64,000 nt of DNA from Cornus controversa (GCA_026545225.1 CM048845.1:125104533-125168532); one strand, 5' to 3'; numbered from the stretch's first letter, positions 1 through 13,248 are shown. Made by a program: numbers and translations. The notes: generated from the letters alone by a model not told the origin.

Positions 1-289
1 CGCGGAATCCAAGGTGTATGAGTATTAAAACTGCATACCAGTTCCCCATTTTGGAAGAATTATAATATTTCTTAAATTTTTTTCTCCAAGATTGTTGTCA
101 CTTTATTTTATTTGCAGAACTTAAGGTTTCAGATTTTAGTTTCCTTAATCTTGTGGTCATTTATTGAAGAACTGGTAATATTATATAGGTTTTTTGATTC
201 ACATGAATTATAAACATGTATAATTTAGCTGGATTCTCACGACTCTTGTGAAAATTGGGATCATCTCTTGTTTGTGTTTGGAAATGCAG

Positions 290-2104
290 AACCCAGGGCA
301 ACTTAGGGTTCATTCAGTGGGTATATTGTGGAAAAAACAAGGGGGTGGAAAAGCTGTGGAAGTTGATAAGGCCGATGTTGTGGGCCTTACCTGGATGAAG
401 GTTCCGCGTAGTAACCAACTTGGGGTTAGAATTAAGGATGGTCTGTACTACAAATTCACTGGTTTCCGTGACCAGGTAACCCTCTCTCTCTCTCTCTCAT
501 GTATTATGTCTCTCTCTCATAAATATTTTGTTTTCTTTGTCAATTCAATATGTAAGTCGGTTCGTTGCAATGATGATAAAATATTTATCTGGAAGAAAAT
601 TGTGTGGTTGTCAAAATTAAACAGAAATTTATTAGAGGATTAATGTAGAATAGAAGGAACTGAAATTATTAGAATTTATATGCCTATGTAAGAAACTTTT
701 ATATCTATGAAGATTTTAATTGGTTCAGGCATCTGGGAAAAAGTTTTGTGCTCGTAATTGGCTAGCTTATTAGTTTCTCCTGTATTCAACAAGAAGAACA
801 AAGCAAATATGCTTCCCGTGAAAGGTTAACATGGTCTAATCTCCCAAAGAAATGGATCAATACTTTCTACTTGAGCTCCATCATTTACTAGTCCAGATTA
901 GGCTTTTAATTTGTGTATGGCCATGCTCAAGTTTTCATTTTTACATAATAACTTGCGGATAGCCGGATATAGGTTTCTACACTTTTATTATGACAGCCAA
1001 AAAATTAATGAAAACAGTCAACTTTCTTTCTGAAATTAGCTATTTCCAAGTCCAGATTAGGCTTTTTATTTGTGTATGGCCATGCTCAAGTTTTCATTTT
1101 TAGATAATAACTTGCGGATAGCCGGATATAGGTTTCTATACTTTTATTATGACAGAGCCAAAAAATTAATGAAAACAGTCAACTTTCTTTCTGAAATTAC
1201 CTATTTCCATGATGGATTTTACATACCAAAAAGACATTTGAACAGTAAATTCTGTTCGCATAGTCCATATTTCATTGACAAAATAAAAAATTTAAATTGG
1301 ACTTTATCAATGAAATTACGTTCAATTCGATAATTTTATTTACCTGCAATGGTGTTAAATTTTTTGAGTAATTTAAACATCAAGATATTAATTAGTCTTA
1401 AATTTTGGAGAATATAAAATTAGAGCAATCCAATTTAATTTTCTTTTAAAGCTATAATCTTTATGTTAGCATCTGTTTCTATCTAATTTTGGGCAATTTT
1501 GAATATAATAATTTAACTCGAACAAAATATTACATTTAATTCATCCCCCAAGAAAATGTTCTTGTTCCTACCTGGAACTGGTCATCACATCTCTTCTTTT
1601 TATGTGTAATACGTGTTTGTGCGCTGTCTTTCTTGGAAAAACCATTCATTCTTTTCCTTTTGGCCAGAATAGTGGTCGAATATCAAGCACCTTTTCCGTT
1701 CTTAATGTTAATCGTTTGGGTAAAATACATTGACCTCCTCTAAGGTTTGACCTAATTACACACAAGTGAAACTTTTGTGAAAAGGTTTCATTGGGCCCCT
1801 TCAACGGTTTAACACTTACGGAGGTCAAATTTATGTGTGAAATATATCATACCCCCAATATTATAGTAATATAGAAGTCAAAATATCGATACATGTAAAA
1901 TGACACGTTTGCCCATCTTGTATAAAAAGGTCGTACCTAGTGCACAAGGCTCCCGCTTGAGCGGGGTTTGCCCATCTTGTATAAATCATTTTGATTCCCT
2001 TCTCCTCTCTCTTCTTTTATTCATCTTCTCTATCCTCTCCATCTACCGTCACCACCACCCCCACCTCCTCCCACTACTGCCACTACCGTTACCCTTATAT
2101 ATAT

Positions 2105-2141
<37 letters not shown>

Positions 2142-5100
2142 CTGAAACACACACATACATATATAAAATACATATATATGATGATACAATGATAGAGAAG
2201 ACCCAGTAGTACAAATGTACACACTAGCACACACAGATCCAAACATTTTCAAATATTTTCCATTTTCCTCCATCAGCACATTGGAACACATGGATCCAAA
2301 ATTTCCCCTTTTTCTCCACCAGCACACGCACCCATGGATTCAAAATCACGCTTTTTGGTACTGAGAAGATGAAGAAGAACCAATACATATGTACACACCA
2401 GCACACATGGATCCAAAAGTTCTCCATTTTCCTCCATCAGCACACAGGCACACATGGATCCAAAATTACCCCTTTTTTCTCCACGAGCACATGCACAAAT
2501 GGATTCAAAATCAATATTTTTGGTACCGAAAAGATGAAGCTGAATCATCTCGAGACAAATCACTATCACAGTGTTCTCTTCCTTCACATCTTCTCAATCT
2601 TTCATCAGATTAAAGACCAAAAATAACGTACACAAAATTCTAGTTTTCATTTTATCTGATTCCAGAGAGTATTTTTGGGCTCCAAACGGTGAGAAAAATG
2701 AGCAATTTGAGAACAATATTGATCTCGATCTTTTATTAGGGTATCGTTATGAAATCCCAACACAAAACTTGCCTGCCTTCAGCTTCTTGGTTGGTCGTTG
2801 GACTTCGGCAAGGTCGAGCCGTGGGTTTGACCTTGAACCAGTGGAATTTTGGGTTCGACTTTGTGGATGAGCTTATTCAAACCTTCGTTTTCTTCTAATC
2901 GAATGAGCCACAACTAACACAATTACTATTTCCATTGAGAGCTTGACTTGTTTAGTGATAATTTAGGAACATGCAAAGAAAAAAGAGGAGGTGGTTTGTG
3001 TGACTCTTGTGGTGTCTATGTATGTGTGTGTGACTGCGTGCTTGATTTGGGGCTGCGAAGACTCAAGGGATGCAGTGGCGGTGGTTGTGGGTGGAGGTCA
3101 GGGTGATTATGGAGGTCTAAGATGGAGGGAGAGATGAGTGAGGAGAGAGAAGATAAGGTGGAGAAGAGTGAGAATCTTTTTGTGCAAGAGTATATTTGTC
3201 CATCAAGGAGACGTTTTTTTTTTTTTGTGATTTCATACCATTTAAGGGGTAATAAAGTCATTTCAAATGGTTGAAAGGTATTTTGGTCAGTACCACAATT
3301 TTTATGATTGGAACTAATGGAAATTTGGACAGAAGGGGGTTGTTATCACGCTCCAAAGTTAAGGGGGTATGGTGCAACTTTTTTCAAACTTATCATCCGT
3401 GTGTAATTAGGCCAAACCTCAGGAGAGGTCATTGTAATTTACCCTTGTCATTTTGACGAGACAACTTATTTATTTTAGTTATAACTTATCTGCATGAATA
3501 TTCATTTATTATTTTGTTTGTTCTGTTTACTGAAAATTATGTTAGTTTTTTTAAAATGGAGAAAGTAGTACAACATTATAATGCAAAAGTCTCTTATTAA
3601 TCAATTAATATACCTTTTTTTTGTCCAAGAAAAAACAAGTTTTGGCTGAATCTGTTGTTTTTAGTTGAAATCTTAGATATAAATATGAAGATTTATGTTG
3701 GTAGGCAATGTCATTTTTTGTCAGCAGTTTGTTCGTGATATCTCTTTGAAATATTTGTAAATCTATAGAAGTTTCCTCTTACATGTGGATTTTGACGTGC
3801 TAATTTTCGTTTATCCACATTGCCTTGTAGGATGTTGCAAGTTTGACCAGTTATTTTCAGAACAACTATGGGATAACACCTGAAGAAAAGCAGCTTTCTG
3901 TTAGTGGAAAAAACTGGGGAGAAGTTGATTTAAATGGTCAGTGGATTTCTTTGACATCAGTGTTTTTAGGCTGCCTTCCATTTTTTTCATCTTATTGAAG
4001 TGATTTACTGAAGTAATTTTCAAAAATGTATTTTAGTACTATCCCCTATCTAGTTTTTCAACTGTGGTGCTCGCTCATTGGTGGAACTTAGAAAAAACTA
4101 GTAATTATGTCGGAATTATCATGAAGCATAGCAAAGATGATGGACATGATAGCCAGTAGCCCATGCCAATGCTACAATACTGATGATATGACATGTTTCC
4201 TTATGTTGTTTTAGGCTTTTAGCAAGCGTTCTATGATTCGCAGACACATAGTTGCAGTATTTGCTTTCTTTCTTTTTTTGTGTCTAATATATTATTTATT
4301 TATTTTTCCCCTTCTTTTTATTAGTCTTTTGAGTGGAATTTGAGATGATCAATTATTTTATGCAGTTTCTTTGCATCAATTTATCATTTATATGCAAGCT
4401 TGTTTTGTTGAGTCTACTCGACTGCATTGCTTGCATTATTTGTTCCATCATTTACACGTGTGCTGCTTGTGCTGCTGATTTTCATTTTTTTTGGCCTTGA
4501 AATATCCCCTTCTTTATCCTTCTTTTCTTCCTCTTTAGGGAACATGCTGACTTTTCTGGTTGGTTCAAAGCAAGCATTTGAGGTATCTTTAGCAGACGTC
4601 TCCCAAACACAACTTCAAGGGAAAAATGATGTAATCTTGGAGTTCCACGTGGATGACACAACTGGGGCTAATGAGGTTGCTTTCTTATGCTGTTTTAAGT
4701 TTTCTGAATGACTCATACTATTCTAGCATATGTGATATTTTTGGATTCATAGTTTCCTGGAGTAAATCCATCTATACATGGGCTTCTAGATCACACTAAG
4801 CTTGGAATTTATTATAAGTTGCTTCAGATTACCTTTGTTTTGGGAGCAATTTCATTGATATTCTGTTGCTATGCTGTTACTATTGCAGAAAGATTCATTG
4901 ATGGAGATGAGTTTTCACATACCTAATTCCAACACTCAATTTGTTGGGGATGAAAATAGTCCTTCTGCTCAGGTGAGTTTGTTACTGTGTTTGATTTTGA
5001 ATTGCATGGGTAAATATTTAGCAATTGCTTACTTATGCCATGGTTACTTCTCAGGTCTTCCGTGACAAAATCGTATCAATGGCTGATGTCGGTGCAGGAG

Positions 5101-8100
5101 GTGAAGAGGCTGTTGTTACATTTGAGGGGATTGCCATACTTACTCCAAGGTAGGTGGTGTTAGTTTGATACACTCTTAGTTCCCTCATCAATTATATGTC
5201 CTGTATGCTGGTTGTAAAAAGATCTCATAGAAGTATTCTCTGTGTAGGGGCCGATATAACGTCGAACTTCATCTTTCATTTATGCGGCTCCAAGGGCAAG
5301 CTAATGATTTTAAAATTCAATATAGCAGTGTTGTTCGCCTTTTTTTACTGCCTAAGGTTCTCATTTTAGCTCTCTCTCAAGGCAATGATATTAGTGTGTG
5401 TGTGTCTTGATTACTCTGTTTACGAGTGGTTACCTCCTTGAATGCAAGATTAATTCATTTGTTAATAGTTGATCTATTACATAATTACGTTAGTTATATT
5501 GCAGTTGATTGACCTGTTATGTTCTGTAAGATGCAATCATGCTCAGAACTCATTTGGATTGTTCTTTGTTTGTGCAGTCTAACCAACCACATACCTTTGT
5601 TGTTGTCACTCTTGATCCACCAATTCGTAAAGGACAAACTTTGTACCCACATATTGTGTTACAGGTATTCCTAGTTTTGTTGCATTGATGTATGTCATTG
5701 TAGCTCTCTTACTATTATATGGCCATTTGCTGATTGGATGTCTGCCATCTGTACACAGTTTGAAACAGACTATGTGTTGGAAAGCACTCTGTCAATGAAT
5801 GAAGATCTTCTGAATACCAAGTATAAAGACAAGTTACAACCTTCATATAAGGTAATAATTAAAATGATGCTTGAACTTTGAGCTACTGTATTTTAGGAAC
5901 CGATTATTTTTCAGTCTAAATGTAAATGTAGCTGTATTATTTTTTAGACATTAAGGTTTATATGAACTTTGAGAGCCATTTTAAGTGAGTTGGGCATTAT
6001 ATTTACACACGTATTATGATTGCCTTTCCTTTAAACTATCAGGGACTCATTCATGAAGTGTTCACATTGATTTTGCGTGGCTTATCTGGCGCCAAAGTGA
6101 CTAGACCAGGAAAGTTCCGCAGCTGTCAAGACGGTTATGCAGTGAAGTCATCACTAAAAGCTGAAGATGGAGTCCTGTATCCACTTGAAAAGGGCTTTTT
6201 CTTTTTGCCCAAACCCCCTACCCTTATTCTTCATGAAGAGGTATGATTTTGTTTTACTCATGACAGATGCTATGCTTGCATGCTGTGAATTTAGTCATAT
6301 GCTATAGATGTCTTATTATTAGTATTCGTTTGGGGTGTTGTCTTGTTTCGGTGTAGATCGACTATGTTGAGTTTGAGAGGCATGCTGCTGGAGGCTCAAA
6401 TATGCATTACTTCGATCTTCTCATCAGACTGAAGACTGAACAGGAACATCTCTTCCGCAATATCCAGAGGAACGAATACCACAATCTTTTTGACTTTATC
6501 AGGTCAGCATGAGCTTCGCATGTTTTGCCAGCTATTAGTCCAAATTTTATTTTTTATTCCAACTGACTTTATCATTGATGCAGTGGGAAGGGTTTGAAAA
6601 TCATGAACTTAGGTGGTGTCAAACCTACAGATGGTACCCTAAAAGTTTTGGAGAATGATGATGATGATGCAGTCGACCCACATCTTGAACGAATTAAGAA
6701 TGAAGCTGGTGGAGACGAAAGTGATGAGGAGGTAAGCTTGATTCTTTTCATGAGAACCATAAGATTTTCGCTTTTTAATCTTGATCTAATGGTGGTCAAT
6801 GTACTTGGTTTCCATATTTTATTCATAATTGCATAATCTCAAAAATTGCAAAATTTTTAGATGTTGGAAGTTAGAGGCTTATTTTAATTTTTGGTTTTGG
6901 GTTCGGTTTAGTTCATATTATATTATCTATCTTTAACTGTGAAGAATATTAAAACAATTGGAAGTTTTTTTTTTCTTTATGAAAAAAGAAAATTGGGATT
7001 TGGATACTTTATCATTTATATTTATCTGTCTTTTTGTTTTTATTTTGTCCAGTGGTTCTTTCTATGCTTGTGTCCTGTCTATATGTCCATGTCTCTGTCC
7101 TGGTGAATTCATGCATTGTTTGACATGGTGACTTTCTGTAGGATGAAGATTTTGTGGCTGACAAGGATGATGGAGGTTCCCCTACTGATGATTCTGGGGA
7201 AGAAGAGTCTGATGCTAGTGAAAGTGGAAATGAGAAAGAGGTAAACCATTTCATTGTATTCTCTTGCTCTCTGCCTTTAATTGAACATCCACATGAATTT
7301 TAATTTCACATTGAATGATTGGTAAATTCAGAAACCTTCCAAAAAGGAAGTCAAGAAGGACCTTTCTGCTGCTAAGGCATCTTCAAGTAGGAAGAAATCC
7401 AAAGATGGTGATGAAGATGGTTCAAAAAAGAGGAAACAGAAGAAGAAAAAGGATCCCAATGCACCAAAGAGGGCAATGTCTGGTTTCATGTTTTTCTCTC
7501 AGATGGAAAGGGAGGTTAGTATTTTGGATACATATGATTGGTTCATGGTTGTTTCCTTTTTTAATATAGGATACTTGTTGATACATAATGGGGCTAATAG
7601 TTGTATGCATGTCATTTTATAAAGATTTTAAGTATAGTGCTGCAAGTGAAATTGTACAAGAGGTTGGGATGTAATTAAGGAAAAAGGAACTACAAGAAAC
7701 TCATGATCTGAAATGCAATCTAGTTGAGTTTATCTTGTTGAAGTGAGTGGGATATTTACTGTTTGTTGAGGAATTTGTTATATCAGCATAGTGGACCGCA
7801 GTATGTGGCAGAAAAGAGTGCTGTGTGGAAGTCACACTGCTACTGCCATTTGGTACTACAATAGAAGTAACATGAATTGCAAATGAGATGGCGTATTAAT
7901 TAACCGGAATATTTTCCAAGGCCACTTGAATTTTTGGGGGGTTGAAGACTGGTTACCATGTCACTGCAGTGGATCTTCATGACGTTTGCTTATGTAAATA
8001 CAAAAAGTCTAAAATGTCTTTCTAATTCATCCTGAGTTGTCCCTCTTATGCCTACCTGTCAATGTGAGGGTAAGAGGTTGAGAATAGTTTGTGTTCTAGA

Positions 8101-10426
8101 AAGTTTGATGACCATTGTGGATTTGGATGAACATAAGTTGGCTAGTAATTATGATAGATTCCACTGTCGTAGTTTGTCATAGAGATACTTCTCGGATAAC
8201 ATTGCAGATATGTCAGTGACCTAAGAAGCACGGAAACGGATACGGGACACGGATACAACACGACACGGATACGGCGACACGACAAATCCTAAAAAATTAG
8301 GACACGGACACGGCGGGGACACAACAAATAATAAATATTTATTTTTATATAATATTTGATGTCGCACTTTAAATAATTAAGAGTAATATTATTTTTTATC
8401 AACCTAACAAAGAAAAAATTCACAAATCATAAATTACAAGTACACAATTGAATCTACTCCACAATAACAATAATTAGAAGAGAACGATGTCACAAAGTCA
8501 TAAAATCAAATCAAAACGAGACATTAGAATAAAAACTAGTCTTATCATTTAAACATCATCATTCTAGCTTACTCCAAATACAAATGCATCATGAGAAAGT
8601 CACATGTAAAAGATAGCAGTTGTACAGTAAGAGAAAGAAGAGTAAAAAAGAATAAAGATGAAGAGATGAGATGGGCTATAGTTTATTGTTAAAACAACAT
8701 TTCTAGACTTGTGTTTTGTTAGGAAAAAGAAAGAAAGAGGCTAAAAAAGGAGAAAAAAGCAAAAAAAATTAGGGTTTTGTTAGAAAAATAATTAGGGATT
8801 AGTGAAAAATAAAGTAAGAATCCATGGAAGAGAGAAGATTCATGAAAACAAGAGGAAAAAGAGAAAAAAAAAAAATTTGGCGTGTCCAACATGTGTCCGC
8901 GCCGTGTCTGAAAATTCAAGCCGTGTCGGAGGCGTGTCTGCGCCGTGTCCGAAAATTCAAAAAAATAAAAAAAAATCAGACAAGTTTTTTGGCGTGTCCG
9001 ACACTAGTCGGGGCGTGTCCAACGCGCATCCGTGTCCGACACGGATTCTTTGCCTTCTTAGGTGTGTCCGTGCTTCCTAGTCAGTGACAAAACAATCTAT
9101 CTTCTGATCTAATTGCCATTGATGAATTATTCTCATGAATCTGGCATGCTAATATTTAAATAATTTCCCTAATGATCTCCATGCTGGTTCTTGAGGATTA
9201 AGCCATCAAGTACCATTAGGGCTAAGGACAGGAATCATTCAAGGTGGTGAAACTCAACTTTGATGAAGTTGGAATGGATTTTCTGAATTTCTATAACAAA
9301 CACATGAAATGTCATAAATTATAGCTTCCTGTTGAATCATTTTATAATTTGGGAAGTGGATTTGTGTTTGGGTAGCTGGAAATACATGTGATCTACTGTA
9401 GTTCAAAACTGTGGATAATGAAGTTATTGCTGAGCGATTGAGCAGGGTGGACATGCTTTCGTTGAGCAAGTTTAGTTGATCATTGCTTGGATTGATGCAA
9501 GTGCTTAAAGTTGCTTTTAAAATTGATGCTATGTGCTGGATGTTTTATAAGGAGCTTCTAGTAAATGTTCATTTTGGGTTTGTTCCTATCTGATTGTTCA
9601 CACAAGAAAAAATGCATACTAGTTGATCTTTGGTTGCCTAGTGAACATGGGGCTGAGAAGGATTGTTTCAAAGCTAATTATAATAGAAATTTGTTTCTAT
9701 TTCCTAGATTTTGGTCTTCCATATATTATATCTCACAAGTACCTTATATCCATGCTAGATATATTATGTTTTTTTTTCTCCCTTAAATGCACACAAGCGT
9801 ATATGCTTACATGCTTCACTTGGAAGGTCATGCAATTCTAAGTTTTTCATAGTGTTTTATTTGGAAATTATGGACTTTCTAGTATTTTATATATTTTCTC
9901 ATGGCCTTTTTTTCTTTTTTCCTGCCAAAAAGGTTCGAATTATATAAATTTTGCTGTTAGTGTTAGTTTACTGCATTTGAATGACTATATCTGATATTCA
10001 TCTGTTCGTGATTGTGGGATTGATAATTATGTTAGTGTTTCTCCATCTTTTGAGATGGAGGATCATGGTAAATGGGGCGCCTAGTATTTTCTTCTTGCAA
10101 ATGGGATAGCTCACCTTGTTATGTTGGCTGCAGAATATAAAGAAAAGTAACCCTGGAATTCAGTTCACAGATATGGGGAGAGTTCTTGGAGAGAAATGGA
10201 AAAAAATGTCAGGTATGCCCATTTACTCATGCTGTCCTCTCAAGACAAGTGATGTGCAGACACTGTTTTTCTTATTGTGCTAAAAATGGTATGCGCAGGT
10301 GAAGAGAAAGAACCATATGAAGCAAAGGCTCAAGCAGATAAGAAACGCTACAAGGATGAACTCAGTGGCTACAAGAACCCGCAACCGACAAACATAGATT
10401 CAGAAAATGAATCTGACAGTGCATAG
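290..10426 (+). CDS. SSRP1: FACT complex subunit SSRP1 (HMG-box), 5' end missing
   Basis: SSRP1 pairs with SPT16 in the FACT histone chaperone, which loosens and rebuilds nucleosomes during transcription and replication in the nucleus. Fifteen exons join in frame to 625 residues: 290-475, 3831-3936, 4539-4675, 4889-4972, 5055-5149, 5248-5356, 5578-5664, 5759-5851, 6043-6240, 6357-6502, 6584-6731, 7142-7240, 7332-7514, 10134-10212, 10299-10426 (stop TAG). All borders are GT...AG and phases agree. Seen in order: an N-terminal SSRP1 domain ([38 protein letters not shown]), tandem PH-like middle domain ([41 protein letters not shown]), an acidic stretch rich in D/E, a basic KKRKQKKKK run, and one HMG box from about residue 537 ([20 protein letters not shown]). 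Plant SSRP1 is about 640 residues; the missing 15-20 N-terminal residues should lie upstream (bases 1-13, ending AAG before GTGTATGAG, might be the tail of that exon). Introns 1 (3.4 kb) and 13 (2.6 kb) carry transposons. Confidence 0.96.
890..1209. repeat. Tandem duplication, 2 x ~160 bp, SSRP1 intron 1
   Basis: Copies 890-1048 and 1049-1209 both start AGTCCAGATTAGGCTTTT and end CTATTTCCA, and differ at only a few bases. It is a young direct duplication inside the first visible intron, with no coding content that I recognise. Confidence 0.9.
1927..1966 (-). mobile_element. Truncated Au-type SINE tail with 19-bp TSD
   Basis: A 40-bp insert is flanked by identical 19-bp direct repeats TTTGCCCATCTTGTATAAA at 1908-1926 and 1967-1985. 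Read on the minus strand it contains GCGGGAGCCTTGTGCACTAG, which matches the 3' end of plant Au-type SINEs (compare GCGGGAGCCTCGTGCACTGG in the copy at 24300-24445). It is therefore a strongly 5'-truncated SINE inserted into the Mutator-like element. Confidence 0.75.
2105..2141. repeat. GA microsatellite
   Basis: An almost pure (GA)n tract lies inside the Mutator-like element of SSRP1 intron 1. Confidence 0.95.
2217..2545. repeat. Duplicated ~160-bp minisatellite block
   Basis: Two copies (about 2217-2377 and 2391-2545) share the order GTACACAC(T/C)AGCACACA, ACATGGATCCAAAA, TTTTCCTCCATCAGCACA, CACATGGATCCAAAAT, ATGGATTCAAAATCA, TTTTTGGTAC. Within each copy the ATGGATYCAAAA motif itself recurs, so there is a shorter unit of about 50 bp. 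The long ORFs crossing it are products of this periodicity. Confidence 0.8.
8221..9080. mobile_element. Non-autonomous hAT-like element in SSRP1 intron 13
   Basis: The termini CTAAGAAGCACGG and (reverse complement of the right end) CTAGGAAGCACGG form terminal inverted repeats. They are bounded by identical 8-bp copies of TCAGTGAC at 8213-8220 and 9081-9088; one more shared G outside would allow a 9-bp reading typical of Mutator. Each end carries a cluster of ACACGGATACGG / GTGTCCGACACGG repeats, a subterminal arrangement typical of transposase-binding sites. The interior is AT-rich with no transposase. The element sits between the exon that begins the HMG box and the exon that completes it. 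Confidence 0.85.
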
Positions 10427-10763
10427 TGGTAGAAGTTAGTTTTTAGCCTTTCCCAATCAAAATGCTACCTGACATAATTTGTAGGATGTTTATGATGGTC
10501 TGCACGTACTTGTTGTATCCATATCACCTTATTGGCAATAGAAATTATTTATGCTAAATTGTGGATAGGATACTGACCCAATTTTGGTAGGTTGGTTGAG
10601 TTATTCAGATTTTTGTGCATGCAATGAGTACTCGAGTGCAATGTTCTTCTCTCAGGGTTTTCATTGAGATTTGGGATGCTCTCTCTCTCTGTATTTTGTT
10701 GTGTGTTTGTGTGTCATGTTGTATGAGCTGCTTGCACAGGATAAACCATTAAGCTTCATATTC

Positions 10764-11041
10764 ACCATCCTTTTCTGCAGCTCTTTTGCGCTCTCTCCTC
10801 CTCTGAACCACTCTTCTCTTTTAGAATATCCATTTACACAGTAATCCTCTAGGGAGGGTAGTGTTTTGGAGTTAAATGGTCTCCTTTCCTTATATGGCCA
10901 TTGAGGAGCACTTATGTTGAGTGTTGACCTTCTTGAGACCTGGTGGTGTGGAGATTGGATGGGGATGGGGATTGGGAATGGTGGACCAAGGAAATGAGGA
11001 GTTGAACTAGGTGGGGGCTGGAACGGCGTTGCTCCAGTCAT
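10764..11041 (-). other. Orphan exon-like ORF, unknown
   Basis: From an ATG at 11041 the minus strand is open well past 10764, and its composition is less AT-rich than the surroundings. The encoded segment is rich in P, S and T, then basic (PQWPYKERRPFNSKTLPSLE, DYCVNGYSKREEW), which would suit a plastid transit peptide followed by the start of a mature protein. A possible donor, GTTTATCC, follows AAGCTTAATG at 10764, but the DNA beyond it is the SSRP1 3' UTR, so no partner exon is seen. I do not recognise the family; a stray first exon or gene fragment is the best guess. Confidence 0.25.
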
Positions 11042-11903
11042 GGCAGAACTTGGGGTTGTGTTGGTGGGTGGTGTTGAATGCTACCCAAGGAAGTGATAAT
11101 GGTGGGGTGCTGCAGTTTGTTGACGAAATGAATTCGTCCAACATTTTATTTACTCCCAAATGGAGATTTTATCTTTTACAGTTCATCTGGTAGCGGAAGA
11201 GAGGAAAGGAGAGTAACTGTGGGAGGTCAGAAGGCTCTCTTTCCTTCATTCGGTCAAAGCAAAGAAGAGCAAGTTCTTTTTTCCAATTGTGGAAGGTAAA
11301 AGGTCTCTCCCTCTCTCTCTCTCTCTCTCTCTCGTCCTTTGAGAAAGGTATGGTAGCAGTGTATACTCTTTTCATGCATAGTGTATCTCTATACCACTTC
11401 ACTAAAATTAGAATGCAGTGATCTACTTTTATAGTATGTTTGAATAAGCAAGATAAAATCGATTTTTTTACATTCTTTTACTCTTTTTTCCCTTCATTTC
11501 TTTCCTAGTTTTTACTTTTACCCAACACAAAAGGGTTTGGTGCAGCTATCTTCTTTAGCTCTCTTGGTCCTGCTCTATTTTTTTACCCTTAATATATTTG
11601 TTTATTTATTTATTTTTATATTTTTGGCGGAGAGCGGAGATTGTTGTGCTTCTCTCACTCTTCCTTTTCTTAGGTATATCTTTTCTTTTCCTTTAACTTT
11701 TTTATTTTTTCAATTTTCTATATGCTACCAAACAGAACATAGGATGCAAAAACTAAATGATGCTTTGAAATAAGTAATTGATAATGTAAAAGTAAAAGCC
11801 TACACCCAAAAAAAAAAAAAATTGATTCTGGGACTAACCTTTTAGTTAGACAGATCATATGGTCACTCTGTGCTGGGAACCTGGTACAAATGTATCTAAG
11901 TTT

Positions 11904-11925
11904 TTTTTTTTTTTTTTGGGTAAGT
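11904..11925 (-). mobile_element. 22-bp tail-only retroposon insertion
   Basis: Identical 16-bp repeats AAATGTATCTAAGTTT at 11888-11903 and 11926-11941 flank an insert that, on the minus strand, reads ACTTACCC followed by a poly(A) run. Long TSD plus A-tail is the signature of LINE-driven target-primed insertion, here almost completely 5' truncated. Confidence 0.8.
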
Positions 11926-13248
11926 AAATGTATCTAAGTTTGACAAGAAACACATAGGTGAGTTCTGACGACTTCCATAAGTGATTAGTCTCCAAGACTA
12001 ACTAAAAGCGAAAGAACATAAGCGGATAAATTAGCATTTAAACAGGAGGCAAAGTAATGTGCTAACCTTAACCTCACTTCTTTGAACTTAAAAAGAGAAA
12101 AGGGGAAAAGACAGTTTGGGAAGAGAAGAATGGAATTCAACTACACACGAAACTAGGGAAACATGTTGGTCAGAGGAGTTTTTAAAAAACATAGTCATGG
12201 TTGACCAGAAAGAAAAAATTACTAAAACATAATTGTATAAGTATGATAATTAAACTATTTTCAAGCACATAGAAAGCATTTGAAAAAATTCTTTACTTCA
12301 AATAGCAGAACTGTACTGGAAAAGGAGTCAAGATACTTTAGCATGCCCTGTACTTAACTCACTTAACTCCATGTTAGCCAGATTAAGTTCAGATTAAGTT
12401 CCTTCAGCACATCCAAACATCACTTAACTCCATGTTAGCAGAAGACAATGATGGACATTAAAAGGAATATCATGATGATGGTCATATGAAACATCCCATG
12501 GATACAAATTTTACTGTATCACACAGAGACAACTTGAAGAAACAGGCACTAGGTCTTTTCTGGCAAAATTTCAAATCCCAAAAAGTAAATTCCCACCAAC
12601 ACTTATTCTCACACTTTTGACCATATTTAGCAAAAATTCTTCCTTCACCACTGTTATTTACTCGTTAACTCAATTACTTCCCTTGCAATTCACTTCTTTA
12701 TTCCTCTTTCCAATCCTTTAGAAATTAATTGTAGAGAAAAATAAATTAAATAATAATAATGATTAAAACAAAACTGTTTGTTTAATTCAAGTGCAAGGGG
12801 GGACTATCTGGCAAATTTGAATATTATGCAGATTATATCACTACATTACCACCACACCACTTACTCCTAATATTATGTGTGGTCAAAGTTAGAAGGAAAA
12901 ATACAAAAAACATGGATCTCTTTTCTTCTTTGAAATTGAACACACACAACTGAGGCTTAATGAGCTGGGTTTACGTAAGAATTTTAGAGGCTTGTTTGAT
13001 GATTTTGGATGAAAACGGGGAAAGATCACCTCATCCTGTTCTGTCGTGTCTCTTATATTTTATAATAAAAAAATATTATTTATTCTTTATACCTTATGTA
13101 TTATACAAAATTATTCTTATTAAAAGAATGTTAATATTTATTCCATACAATTGTGTAGATTTGGAAGAATGTTTATCTTAAATGTGAGTTTTTAAAAATT
13201 TGAGTGAAAAAATTTTGGATTAAAATTAAAACAAAACAAGGCGATAAA

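Larger units (their letters stand above)
1718..3444. mobile_element. Mutator-like terminal-inverted-repeat element
   Basis: The left end GGGTAAAATACATTGACCTC and the reverse complement of the right end GGGTAAATTACAATGACCTC are inverted repeats that stay clearly alignable for about 50 bp (both continue ...AGGTTTG.CCTAATTACACAC) and more weakly to about 100 bp. Flanking 9-mers TAATCGTTT and TTGTCATTT agree at 6 of 9 positions, a weak sign of an old 9-bp TSD. No transposase ORF is visible, so it would be non-autonomous. The interior holds a SINE scrap, a GA microsatellite and a duplicated minisatellite. It lies in SSRP1 intron 1. Confidence 0.7.

Noticed and set aside
2030-2587. Several overlapping ORFs of 70-104 codons around 2030-2590
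   Set aside because: They are low-complexity translations of the GA microsatellite and the ATGGATCCAAAA minisatellite.
10661-11041. The full 126-codon minus-strand ORF as a complete small gene
   Set aside because: Its C-terminal part is antisense to the SSRP1 3' region with CT/GT-repeat-derived residues and has no recognisable domain; only the first part looks protein-like.
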